A stretch of 10,487 nt of DNA from contig CAJXNE010000059.1 in the NCBI GenBank assembly GCA_913056285.1, positions 1 through 10,487 on the forward strand, given 5' to 3'. Made by a program: the position numbers and the translations under genes. The notes under the pieces are model-generated. The model saw nothing but the letters and a program-made list of their open reading frames with translations. It searched no databases and was not told the origin of the DNA. The DNA is from an uncultured Zetaproteobacteria bacterium (lineage in GTDB: Bacteria > Pseudomonadota > Zetaproteobacteria > Mariprofundales > Mariprofundaceae). Below are positions 1 through 6,669 of the stretch, one piece after another. Positions within the stretch are counted from its first letter, which is position 1. Each line of letters opens with the position of its first letter.

Positions 1-816
1 CGACGGGCCGGTCAGTTGCGTTGCCATAGTTGCGGATTTCGGCGCAGAACACCGAAAACATGCGAGTCGTGCGGCGAAGCTGCATTTTTACCCTTGGGCG
101 AGGGGACTGAAAAACTGGATGAGTGGCTGGCGGAACACATTCCCGAACTGCGATTTGCCCGTTTTGACCGTGATATGATTACCAGCCATACGCGTCTGGA
201 ACATACGCTGACCGCCTTTGAGCAGGGAGAGATCGATTGTCTGGTTGGCACACAGATGCTGGTCAAGGGGCACGATTTTCCCAACGTAACGCTGGTGGGC
301 GTCATTAATGCTGATCTCGGCGTCAATATGCCGGACTTTCGTGCTGCTGAACGCTGGTGGCAGCAAATGACTCAGGTGACAGGCCGGGCTGGGCGTGGTC
401 TCAAAGCGGGCAAGGTAATCATTCAGACGCGAATGCCGGAGGCGGACTGGTTTGCGCGTATCAATGAATCGCAGGCTGAAGCAACGATGAATGATGAATT
501 GCAACTCAGAAAAATGTTATCTTTTCCGCCTTATGGTCGCTGGGTTCGCATGGTGTTTTCGGCCAGAAAAATAGACAAGGCGACAGCCCTTGCTGCTCAT
601 GTCGCACGGGCATGTGAGGCGCTGGAAGGCATCAATATCAGCGGCCCGATGCCATGTTCGATGGAACGGCTGGCTGGAAAATATCGCATTGAAGTGTTGT
701 TGCGTGACGCGACTCGAAAAATATTACCATGGAAACTGGGTCCGATTCTGGCTGCACTGATTCCACCCCGCGATGTGCGTATTCGGGTTGATGTCGATCC
801 GCAAGATATGATGTAG
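1..816 (+). CDS. priA: Primosomal protein N' (replication restart helicase PriA), C-terminal part
   Basis: PriA is a 3'-to-5' superfamily 2 DNA helicase that recognises stalled forks and reloads the replisome. The gene is cut by the left edge: frame 1 is open from base 1, so the TTG at base 16 is not a real start. The visible 271 codons begin inside the zinc-binding insertion, with Cys pairs CHSC and CESC in the first 40 residues. The second helicase lobe follows, with GTQMLVKGHDFP (motif V region) and QVTGRAGRG (motif VI, with its arginine finger). The C-terminal domain ends normally at a TAG. The motifs match PriA and not other SF2 helicases such as RecG, because the Cys cluster sits directly before motif V. 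No T-rich terminator follows; palindromic repeats begin about 28 bp after the stop. The N-terminal DNA-binding domain and Walker A box lie outside the window. Confidence 0.96.
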   Translation, partial: RRAGQLRCHSCGFRRRTPKTCESCGEAAFLPLGEGTEKLDEWLAEHIPELRFARFDRDMITSHTRLEHTLTAFEQGEIDCLVGTQMLVKGHDFPNVTLVGVINADLGVNMPDFRAAERWWQQMTQVTGRAGRGLKAGKVIIQTRMPEADWFARINESQAEATMNDELQLRKMLSFPPYGRWVRMVFSARKIDKATALAAHVARACEALEGINISGPMPCSMERLAGKYRIEVLLRDATRKILPWKLGPILAALIPPRDVRIRVDVDPQDMM

Positions 817-843
817 ACCCATCGTGGGGCTACACCCTTCGGG

Positions 844-928
844 CGTGCTAAAGCACGTCCAATTGCTCCATCCTGAGTTGTGTGATGCAAGCATATCGTA
901 GGTTACGGAGGTGCGGCTTTAGCCGCGC
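844..928. repeat. Pair of REP-like palindromes in inverted orientation
   Basis: Two short hairpins share a GCTTTAGC core. The first is CGTGCT-AA-AGCACG at 844-857. The second, at 911-928, has the stem GCGGCT-TT-AGCCGC at 913-926, extended outward by a G.U and a G-C pair. Read on opposite strands, each is preceded by a similar tetranucleotide: GGAC (860-857, minus) and GGAG (907-910, plus). A short tetranucleotide next to a hairpin, in inverted pairs between genes, is the layout of REP/BIME elements. Assignment to that class is inference, since only one pair is visible and no REP-associated transposase is present. Either hairpin could also protect the 3' end of the priA mRNA. Confidence 0.5.
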
Positions 929-953
929 ATAGCTCTGTATGTGGTTGTGACGG

Positions 954-980
954 CATCGCCATGGGTGGCGATGGGGGGGG
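954..980. repeat. Perfect hairpin followed by an eight-G run
   Basis: CATCGCCA (954-961) and TGGCGATG (966-973) form a perfect 8-bp stem around a TGGG loop. The stem runs straight into a homopolymer of eight G (973-980). There is no T tract on either side, so it is not a typical intrinsic terminator. It may be a third repeat unit of the intergenic array between priA and the ATPase gene. The G run is also a possible site of slippage or sequencing error. Confidence 0.4.
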
Positions 981-1004
981 TGACCATTATTCAAGATAAT
1001 ATTC

Positions 1005-1046
1005 AATAGTCTTGACTATTCTGCAATAAAGTAGATAATAGTCGAT
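1005..1046 (+). promoter_or_regulatory. Sigma-70-type promoter overlapped by inverted and direct AATAGTC repeats
   Basis: TTGACT (1012-1017) and GATAAT (1034-1039) each match 5 of 6 consensus bases and are 16 bp apart. An inverted repeat, AATAGTC-TT-GACTATT (1005-1020), covers the -35 box. A third AATAGTC (1037-1043) overlaps the end of the -10 box. A transcription start 6 to 8 bases after the -10 box would fall at about 1045-1047, which is on the GTG start codon. The repeats could be operator sites for an unknown regulator. The promoter call rests on consensus matching only. Confidence 0.55.
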
Positions 1047-2180
1047 GTGAAACGTTATCTATCTGATCGGATTCTGTCCGACCTCGACAACAAAATGGTC
1101 ATGCTGACAGGGCCGCGTCAGGTTGGGAAAACGACGCTGGCCAAGGCATTGCAAAGCCAGTTCAAACAGGCGCAGTATCTGAACTGGGATGTAATGGATG
1201 ATCGTCGTATTCTGATGGCGCAGACCTGGAGCATTCGGTCTGATCTGTTGGTACTTGATGAGATTCACAAAATGCGACATTGGAAACAATATCTTAAAGG
1301 CGTGGTGGATGGTCGCATGGAGGGGCAATCCATTCTGGTGACCGGCAGTGCGCGCATGGATACATTCAGGCAGTCTGGAGCATCGCTGGCAGGGCGTTAT
1401 TTCCATATGCGCTTGCACCCTTTCTCGGTGAGGGAGTGGGTTGAATTGACAGATGCCAAACCTGATGATGCGCTGGATCGCCTGATTGAACGCGGCGGTA
1501 TGCCTGAACCGTTTCTGGCGGATGATCCGGTACAGGCGTTACGGTGGCGGCAACAGTATTTCACTGATCTGGTGCGTGAGGATGTGGTGGAGTTTTCACG
1601 TATTCAGGAAATCAGGGTGATGCGGCTATTGGTGGCGCTATTACGTGAGCGTGTGGGTTCGCCCCTGTCTGTCGCTTCACTGGCCCGTGATCTTCAGGTT
1701 GCGCCCAATACTGTAAGCAAATACCTGGATGTTCTTGAATCTCTGTATGTTATTTTTCTGGTTCGGCCATTTCATCGCAATGTCGCTCGGGCTATTTTGA
1801 AAGCGCCCAAAGTGTATTTTTTCGATACGCCATATGTGTGTGGCGATGACGGCGTACAATGGGAAAATGCCTGCGCTGCGATGCTGTTAAAACATGTGCA
1901 CTTTGAACAGGATGTGCTGGGTAAACAGTTCACGCTGCATTATTTGAGAACCAAAGAGGGTGCTGAGATCGATTTTGTGCTGTGCGAAGGTGGCGAGCCT
2001 GTCCAGTTGATCGAGTGCAAACATGCAGATCGCCAACCTGCATCGGCGCTCATAAAATTTGCCGGGCAGTTTCCACAAGCCGAGGCGATTCAGCTGGTGC
2101 GCGAACTGCGCCAGGAAGAATTTCGTCGGCCTGTATCCATTATTCGGGGGGCGGACTGGCTGGCGCAATTATCAGCCTGA
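1047..2180 (+). CDS. AAA_14/DUF4143 family ATPase (predicted ATP-binding protein)
   Basis: This is a 377-residue protein of the common but poorly understood AAA_14 plus DUF4143 family. The ATPase part has Walker A GPRQVGKTT (22-30), Walker B LLVLDE (67-72) and a TGSAR sensor-like motif (99-103). A winged-helix segment lies at about 204-242 (LSVASLARDLQVAPNTVSKY). The C-terminal DUF4143 domain carries a PD-(D/E)XK-like pattern, EIDFVL then ECK, with candidate residues D309, E323 and K325. This recalls a nuclease fold, but activity is not shown. Length and domain order are normal for the family. The GTG start is chosen because the residues after it (KRYLSDRILSDL) match the usual N terminus. It has no upstream Shine-Dalgarno and sits where transcription should begin, so leaderless translation is likely. 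The gene stands alone between priA and uvrA, and its biological role is unknown. Such genes are often strain-variable, and the palindromic flank fits an acquired gene. Confidence 0.9.
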   Translation: MKRYLSDRILSDLDNKMVMLTGPRQVGKTTLAKALQSQFKQAQYLNWDVMDDRRILMAQTWSIRSDLLVLDEIHKMRHWKQYLKGVVDGRMEGQSILVTGSARMDTFRQSGASLAGRYFHMRLHPFSVREWVELTDAKPDDALDRLIERGGMPEPFLADDPVQALRWRQQYFTDLVREDVVEFSRIQEIRVMRLLVALLRERVGSPLSVASLARDLQVAPNTVSKYLDVLESLYVIFLVRPFHRNVARAILKAPKVYFFDTPYVCGDDGVQWENACAAMLLKHVHFEQDVLGKQFTLHYLRTKEGAEIDFVLCEGGEPVQLIECKHADRQPASALIKFAGQFPQAEAIQLVRELRQEEFRRPVSIIRGADWLAQLSA

Positions 2181-2272
2181 CGCGCCGCAGGCGTTAGTCG
2201 GGAAATATCGACTGAACATGATGCTTCCAGCTCATGGTCGAGCCCGTGCTTCACCATAAACTTCCCGCTTTA

Positions 2273-2304
2273 CCTTTGTTTGCGTACCTTTGCGTCCTTT
2301 GCGG
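2273..2304. repeat. CCTTTGCG-type short tandem repeat
   Basis: Two adjacent 9-mers, CCTTTGCGT (2287-2295) and CCTTTGCGG (2296-2304), follow a related 14-base unit at 2273-2286. It reads as CGCAAAGG units on the other strand. Similar CGCAAAG-rich arrays are scattered between genes in many bacterial genomes, from my general knowledge. It lies just upstream of uvrA and partly explains the otherwise empty 167-bp spacer after the ATPase gene. No function can be assigned. Confidence 0.55.
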
Positions 2305-2347
2305 TAAGTGACTGTATGATTTTAGCCGTTTTTTGTCTGGAGAAATG

Positions 2348-5158
2348 ATGAACGAAAATAAAATCCGCGTCGAAGGCGCGCGAGTGCATAATCTGAAAAA
2401 TATCAGTATTGATATTCCGCGTGATAGGCTGGTAGTAATCACTGGCGTGTCTGGCTCCGGCAAATCGAGTCTGGCTTTTGATACGCTGTATGCCGAAGGG
2501 CAGCGGCGTTATGTCGAATCCTTGTCCGCTTACGCACGCCAGTTTCTGGGTATGATGGAGCGTCCCGATGTCGATGCCATTGAAGGCTTGTCGCCAGCCA
2601 TTTCTATTGAGCAGAAAACCACCAGTCGCAACCCGCGCTCTACGGTCGGCACCATTACCGAAGTCTATGATTATCTGCGCCTGCTGTTTGCCCGTATCGG
2701 GCAACCCTATTGCCATAGCTGTGGCAAACCGATTACTTCGCAACCGGCCAGCGTCATTATTGACCAGTTGGAACAACTCGATGACGGAACCAAGCTGCAA
2801 TTATTAGCGCCTATTGCGCGCGGCAGGAAGGGAGAGTTTCGAAAAGAGCTGGAGCAGGCAGGCAAAGATGGCTTTGTGCGCGTACGCATTGATGGCGAGG
2901 TGATGGCGCTCGAAGATGCGCCGGCGCTGAAAAAAAACATCAAACACAATATCGAACTGGTCGTGGATCGGCTGGTGATTCGGGCTGGAATTCGAACCCG
3001 TCTGGCCGATTCGGTTGAGACAGCGTTGCGTTATGGCGAAGGTTTGATGATTGCGCTGGTCGGGGCCAGTGAGAACGTGTTTTCCGAGCGTTTCGCCTGT
3101 GCGGATTGCGGTATTTCTTATCCGGAAATTGAACCGCGTTTGTTTTCATTTAATTCTCCAGCAGGGGCCTGTCCATCCTGTGACGGCTTAGGTAGCAAAA
3201 CGGTATTCGATCCGGCCCTGGTGGTGCCGGATGCGTCCTTATCGCTGGCCGATGGCGCGATTGCTCCGTGGGCGGGGCGAGAAACATTTATGTATCGCCA
3301 GACGCTGGAAGCGGTCGCTGCCTTTGTCGATGCCGATATGGATATGCCGTTTGGCGACTTGAGTGAGGCGGCGCGCAAGGTGCTGCTCTACGGCAGTGGC
3401 AGAAAAAAAGTTCGTTTTGTCTATGAGACGCCGGGTCAGAACCGCATTATTGAACGCCCGTTTGAAGGTGTGATTCCCAATCTGGAGCGGCGATATCGGG
3501 AAACGAGTTCGGATGATGTGCGCGAGGCGCTGAGTCAATATATCAACACCATTGATTGCCCCGCCTGCGCCGGTTCGCGGCTGTGCAAGGCGGCGCGGCA
3601 TGTTCGCATTGCTGGCTTATCGCTGCCGGAATTTACCGCCATGCCGCTACGTGAATGTCAGGCATGGGTGAATCATTTGAATCTGTCCGAACAACAGCAA
3701 ACGATTGCCGATCGGGTGGTTGAGGAGATTTCTGCGCGTCTCGGTTTTATGATTGAAGTGGGCCTGGATTACCTGAGTCTGGAGCGTACCGCTGGCACAT
3801 TATCGGGCGGCGAGGCGCAGCGCATTCGTCTGGCTACCCAGATTGGCTCGGCGCTGGTCGGCGTGCTGTATATTCTCGATGAACCATCCATCGGCCTGCA
3901 TCAGCGCGATAATGATCGTTTATTGGCAACGCTCAGGCGCTTGCGTGATCTGGGCAATTCGGTGATTGTGGTCGAGCATGATGAAGATGCGATTCGAACC
4001 GCCGATTGGGTGATTGATATGGGGCCTGCGGCTGGCGCGCATGGCGGCGAGGTGGTGGCAGAGGGTGAACTCAGCGATATCCTGAATGCCGATACGCTGA
4101 CTGCCGATTATCTGACCGGGCGCAAGCATATTGCCATTCCGAAACGGCGCAAGGTGTTGAAGAAACATGCCATGATTGGTGTGGAAGGGGCGTGCGGGCA
4201 CAATCTGAAACAGGTCACTGCATTATTTCCATTGTCCCGGTTCTCCTGCGTGACCGGCGTATCCGGCTCGGGGAAATCCACATTAACCAACGACACCTTG
4301 TTTAAGGCGCTGGCCAAAGCCAAGGGATTGAAGACGGATCGGGTAGGCGCGCACGAAAAACTGCTCGGCGCGGATTTAATCGATAAAATCATTGATATCG
4401 ACCAGAGCCCGATTGGCCGTACGCCGCGCTCCAATCCGGCTACATATACCGGCATTTTCACGCCGATTCGCGAATTCTTTGCGCAGGTGCCGGAATCGCG
4501 GGCGCGCGGCTATAAGCCGGGTCGATTCTCGTTCAATGTCAAAGGGGGCAGGTGCGAAGCCTGTCAGGGCGATGGCATCATCAAGGTTGAAATGCATTTT
4601 TTGCCCGATGTCTATGTACATTGCGAAGCCTGTCAGGGCAAACGCTATAACCGCGAAACGCTGGATATACGGTATAAGGGCAAAACGATTGATGATGTGC
4701 TGCATATGACTGTCGATGAGGCGCTGGAATTCTTTGCCGCTATTCCGCCACTGAAAAACCGCTTAAGCACATTGCAGCAAGTGGGTTTAGGTTATATTCA
4801 ACTGGGGCAATCGGCCACGACGTTATCGGGCGGCGAAGCCCAGCGAGTCAAATTATCGAAGGAACTGGCGCGTCGCGCTACCGGCGATACGTTATACATT
4901 CTTGATGAACCGACCACCGGATTACACTTTCACGATGTTGCCAAGTTGCTTGATGTATTGCATGCGCTGGTGGATCGCGGCAATACGGTGATAGTCATCG
5001 AGCATAATCTTGATGTGATTAAAACGGCTGACTGGATTGTCGATCTCGGCCCCGAAGGCGGCGATAAAGGTGGTGAGATTGTCATTGCCGGCACGCCGGA
5101 GCAGGTCGCCAAATGCGCAGCATCACATACCGGCTTTTATCTGAAATCTTTTCTCTGA
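2348..5158 (+). CDS. uvrA: UvrABC excinuclease subunit A
   Basis: UvrA is the DNA-damage sensor of nucleotide excision repair. It dimerises, loads UvrB at lesions and hydrolyses ATP at two ABC sites. This copy is complete (936 aa, against about 940 in E. coli). Walker A 1 is GVSGSGKSS (33-41), followed by the UvrB-binding and insertion regions. The first zinc module uses C251, C254, C275 and C278. Signature 1 is LSGGE at 485 and Walker B ILDEP at 509. Walker A 2 is GVSGSGKST (637-645). The second zinc module uses C736, C739, C759 and C762. Signature 2 is at 826 and Walker B 2 (ILDEP) at 851. No key residue is missing. ATG 2348 is chosen over an adjacent ATG (2345) and a TTG (2333) because GGAG at 2339-2342 lies 5 bases before it. 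It is separated from the ATPase gene upstream and from the toxin-antitoxin pair downstream, so it is probably transcribed alone. A TATGAT -10-like box lies at 2315-2320 with no good -35. Confidence 0.98.
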   Translation: MNENKIRVEGARVHNLKNISIDIPRDRLVVITGVSGSGKSSLAFDTLYAEGQRRYVESLSAYARQFLGMMERPDVDAIEGLSPAISIEQKTTSRNPRSTVGTITEVYDYLRLLFARIGQPYCHSCGKPITSQPASVIIDQLEQLDDGTKLQLLAPIARGRKGEFRKELEQAGKDGFVRVRIDGEVMALEDAPALKKNIKHNIELVVDRLVIRAGIRTRLADSVETALRYGEGLMIALVGASENVFSERFACADCGISYPEIEPRLFSFNSPAGACPSCDGLGSKTVFDPALVVPDASLSLADGAIAPWAGRETFMYRQTLEAVAAFVDADMDMPFGDLSEAARKVLLYGSGRKKVRFVYETPGQNRIIERPFEGVIPNLERRYRETSSDDVREALSQYINTIDCPACAGSRLCKAARHVRIAGLSLPEFTAMPLRECQAWVNHLNLSEQQQTIADRVVEEISARLGFMIEVGLDYLSLERTAGTLSGGEAQRIRLATQIGSALVGVLYILDEPSIGLHQRDNDRLLATLRRLRDLGNSVIVVEHDEDAIRTADWVIDMGPAAGAHGGEVVAEGELSDILNADTLTADYLTGRKHIAIPKRRKVLKKHAMIGVEGACGHNLKQVTALFPLSRFSCVTGVSGSGKSTLTNDTLFKALAKAKGLKTDRVGAHEKLLGADLIDKIIDIDQSPIGRTPRSNPATYTGIFTPIREFFAQVPESRARGYKPGRFSFNVKGGRCEACQGDGIIKVEMHFLPDVYVHCEACQGKRYNRETLDIRYKGKTIDDVLHMTVDEALEFFAAIPPLKNRLSTLQQVGLGYIQLGQSATTLSGGEAQRVKLSKELARRATGDTLYILDEPTTGLHFHDVAKLLDVLHALVDRGNTVIVIEHNLDVIKTADWIVDLGPEGGDKGGEIVIAGTPEQVAKCAASHTGFYLKSFL

Positions 5159-5168
5159 CTCTTTTTTC

Positions 5169-5207
5169 TTGAGTTGCCAATACATATGGCGTACAATTCA
5201 TTTGTAC
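5169..5207 (+). promoter_or_regulatory. Toxin-antitoxin promoter with palindromic operator
   Basis: TTGAGT (5169-5174) and TACAAT (5192-5197) are spaced by 17 bp and form a good sigma-70 type promoter. The palindrome GTACAA-TTCAT-TTGTAC (5191-5207) covers the -10 box and the start region. Phd/YefM family antitoxins usually repress their own operon, alone or with the toxin, by binding palindromes in this position. That this protein binds here is inference from layout. Confidence 0.6.
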
Positions 5208-5228
5208 ACTATACGATTGGAGCAAGGC

Positions 5229-5459
5229 ATGGAAAGAATAGCTGTCAGTGAATTCAGAGCAAATTTACTCGGGTTCCTTAGAAAAGTTGAGCGAGGAGAA
5301 GAGATCACGTTAACGTCAAGAGGGCATGAAGTTGCCAAAATCATCCCTCCCGATAACAAGATGGAGCAAGCGAAACATACGCTTCAGCAATTACGAAAAA
5401 CCGCCATCCTCCATGATGTGTTATCTCCGGTAGAAGAAACGTGGAAGGTCATGAAGTGA
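5229..5459 (+). CDS. Phd/YefM-family antitoxin of a type II toxin-antitoxin system
   Basis: This 76-residue protein would neutralise the toxin encoded directly after it. The N-terminal half has the Phd/YefM fold signature: IAVSEFRANLLGFLRKV (4-20) and then a strand-turn segment with TSRGHEVAKIIP (29-40), the DNA-binding and dimerisation part. The C-terminal 35 residues are charged and lack a clear fold, as expected for the tail that wraps the toxin. ATG 5229 is chosen because GGAG (5219-5222) lies 6 bases upstream and the length suits the family. An in-frame earlier start at 5169 would sit inside the promoter. The stop overlaps the toxin start by GTGA. Base composition is AT-richer than uvrA, which fits acquisition by transfer. 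The family call is from motif recognition. Confidence 0.88.
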   Translation: MERIAVSEFRANLLGFLRKVERGEEITLTSRGHEVAKIIPPDNKMEQAKHTLQQLRKTAILHDVLSPVEETWKVMK

Positions 5460-5851
5460 TTGTAGTCGATACGCATGTCATTCTTTGGGATGCCTTAAAG
5501 CCTGAATTACTTTCGACGCATGCAAAAGAAGCCATAGCCCGAGCCAATCAGGAAGATGGGATCATCTTTTGTGACATTTCGTTATGGGAGATAGCCATGC
5601 TTGTTCAAAAAGGAAGAATCAGCGTGGCAGCTTCTTATCTGGAATTTATCAAACTGATTTTTGCATCCAATCAATACAAACTTCAAGGTATAACGCCCGA
5701 GATTGCCGAATTGTCAACGCAACTCCCGGAAGACATCAATAAAGACCCGGCAGACAGAATAATTGCCGCCACATCAATAATCAGGAAAACCCCTTTGCTG
5801 ACTGCTGATAGCAATTTACGTCAAGCCGGGATGCTTACAACCATCTGGTAA
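5456..5851 (+). CDS. PIN-domain toxin, VapC type (ribonuclease)
   Basis: This 131-residue PIN-domain protein is the likely toxin partner of the upstream antitoxin. Such toxins are Mg-dependent RNases that cut tRNA or rRNA and stop growth. The four expected acidic positions are visible: D5 in VVDTH, E45 in SLWEIA, D100 in DPADRIIAA and D118 in LLTAD. The DTHVILW and SLWEIAMLVQKGR patterns place it in the PIN subgroup usually paired with Phd-type antitoxins. GTG 5456 is chosen because GGAAGG (5443-5448) lies 7 bases upstream and the start overlaps the antitoxin stop (GTGA), giving translational coupling. An alternative in-frame GTG at 5441 would add five residues. The 3' end overlaps the end of the opposing PIN pseudogene by 17 bp. 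The gene looks intact; activity is inferred. Confidence 0.9.
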   Translation: MIVVDTHVILWDALKPELLSTHAKEAIARANQEDGIIFCDISLWEIAMLVQKGRISVAASYLEFIKLIFASNQYKLQGITPEIAELSTQLPEDINKDPADRIIAATSIIRKTPLLTADSNLRQAGMLTTIW

Positions 5852-6059
5852 GATTCTGTGATCGGGCATCGGATTTCGGCATGTTGCCTTTGCGTGTGGA
5901 TGCATGAAAAAATTCACACAACGATTGCAGTGTTAGCACGCAGTCGCTAACCATCATCTTCTGCATCAGCGTGGCTGCACTTTTATGGTGGTTTCCTGCC
6001 TTATTGTCGATACTGTAAATGAGTATATTGGTATCCACACAATAACGTTTAACGTTCAT
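5835..6059 (-). pseudogene. Truncated PIN-domain (VapC-like) toxin gene
   Basis: The 74-codon frame from ATG 6059 begins like a complete PIN protein: VDTNILIYSID with D9, a helical segment, then LQSLCEFFHASTRK with E49. Homology-like sequence stops near residue 65 (PKSDA). The last nine or so residues are read through the tail of the convergent vapC gene. The C-terminal half, with the third and fourth acidic residues, is absent; full PIN toxins are about 130 residues. It belongs to a different PIN subgroup (DTN) from its intact neighbour (DTH), so it is not a simple duplicate. No antitoxin gene is recognisable upstream. A weak ribosome site (GGA, 9 bases before ATG) is present. A short expressed protein cannot be excluded, but it should be catalytically dead. 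Confidence 0.7.
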
Positions 6060-6291
6060 GTAGCGTATTCCGATCAGGATTACTTTAGCTTGAGCATAGC
6101 CCAATAGGTTGCCCGTAGCAACATGAACGCATCTTTATACTTTTGCCAGGAAACATCGTGGTTATGTATCGTTATTTTTAACAAAAGATATTGATATACC
6201 CTGTTATGTATATTGCCTGTCAAATGACTGGGTTTGGCCGAACCCAGCTGGTCGCAAATGTCACAATTAGCTGAGTTTAGAGTGGTGCAGG
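6060..6291. other. AT-rich gap with a start-less open frame on the minus strand
   Basis: No complete gene is visible here. On the minus strand a frame stays open from the queD end down to a TAA at 6080, about 70 codons outside queD. It reads like protein in places, for example WQKYKDAFMLLRATYWAM near its end. The only start in its lower part is TTG 6223, which has no Shine-Dalgarno and would give 47 residues. A consensus -35 (TTGACA, minus 6223-6218) with a weak TATATC 19 bp on could drive transcription toward the PIN fragment. It may be a gene remnant, possibly the partner once located upstream of that toxin, but I do not recognise it. Confidence 0.3.
6228..6247 (-). terminator. Hairpin downstream of queD, possible weak terminator
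   Basis: CTGGGTT and AACCCAG form a perfect 7-bp stem around a 6-base loop, 44 bp past the queD stop. On the minus strand it is followed by TCATTTG and not by a clean T run. Intrinsic termination would be weak; it may act only as a 3' end stabiliser for the operon transcript. Confidence 0.35.
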
Positions 6292-6669
6292 TTAGGGCCA
6301 GTAAGTGACTTTGGCGGTGCAGGTTTCGGAAATTTCGATGCGGGAAACGCGCAGGCGATCATTGTCCAATCGGTTGCTCATTTCTTTGTAGAGTTCCAAT
6401 GCGACATTTTCGCTGGATGGATTGATTGTGTCGAATGGAGGCACATCATTTAAATTGTAGTGGTCCCATGGCTCCAACGCGGCTTTCAGTTCATCTTTCA
6501 TGATTTTGTAGTCGATACCAAGCCCGATTTCATCCAGCATTTCACATTCGATATACAGGGTGACATGCCAGTTGTGGCCGTGCAGGCGGGCGCAGTTGCC
6601 GGGATAACCGCGTAAACTATGGGCGGCAGAGAAATGGGTGGTGATCGATAATTCAAAATGACCGCTCAT
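6292..6669 (-). CDS. queD: 6-carboxy-5,6,7,8-tetrahydropterin synthase (queuosine biosynthesis)
   Basis: QueD converts 7,8-dihydroneopterin triphosphate to 6-carboxytetrahydropterin, an early step toward preQ0 and queuosine. The 125-residue protein has the family's zinc site H17, H30 and H32 (in FSAAHSL and LHGHNW), with the catalytic C26 just before it. D69 and H70 in EPWDHYNLND are the other catalytic pair, and E115 in ISETCTAKV is the pterin-anchoring acid. C26-x3-HGH spacing fits QueD; a related 6-pyruvoyltetrahydropterin synthase is less likely in a bacterium with tgt nearby. Its ATG overlaps the stop of the upstream DUF498 gene (ATGA), so translation is coupled. It is the last gene of the tgt-sec cluster. 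I see no independent promoter and no preQ1 riboswitch in front of it. Confidence 0.93.
   Translation of the reverse strand: MSGHFELSITTHFSAAHSLRGYPGNCARLHGHNWHVTLYIECEMLDEIGLGIDYKIMKDELKAALEPWDHYNLNDVPPFDTINPSSENVALELYKEMSNRLDNDRLRVSRIEISETCTAKVTYWP

Noticed and set aside
88..504. Long minus-strand open frame opposite priA
   Set aside because: It is antisense to conserved priA helicase motifs, has no recognisable domain, and is explained by the codon pattern of the real gene.
2312..2327. LexA (SOS) box upstream of uvrA, because the sequence begins CTGTATGATTTTA
   Set aside because: Only the left half fits CTGT-N8-ACAG; the right half reads AGCC. It overlaps a plausible -10 box, which explains the match.
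2301..2335. Intrinsic terminator for the ATPase gene at the T6 run before uvrA
   Set aside because: The possible stem (CGGT with GCCG) has only four pairs with a long loop, too weak to call.
5151..5172. Terminator after uvrA at the T-rich stretch
   Set aside because: There is a T run but no stable stem before it.
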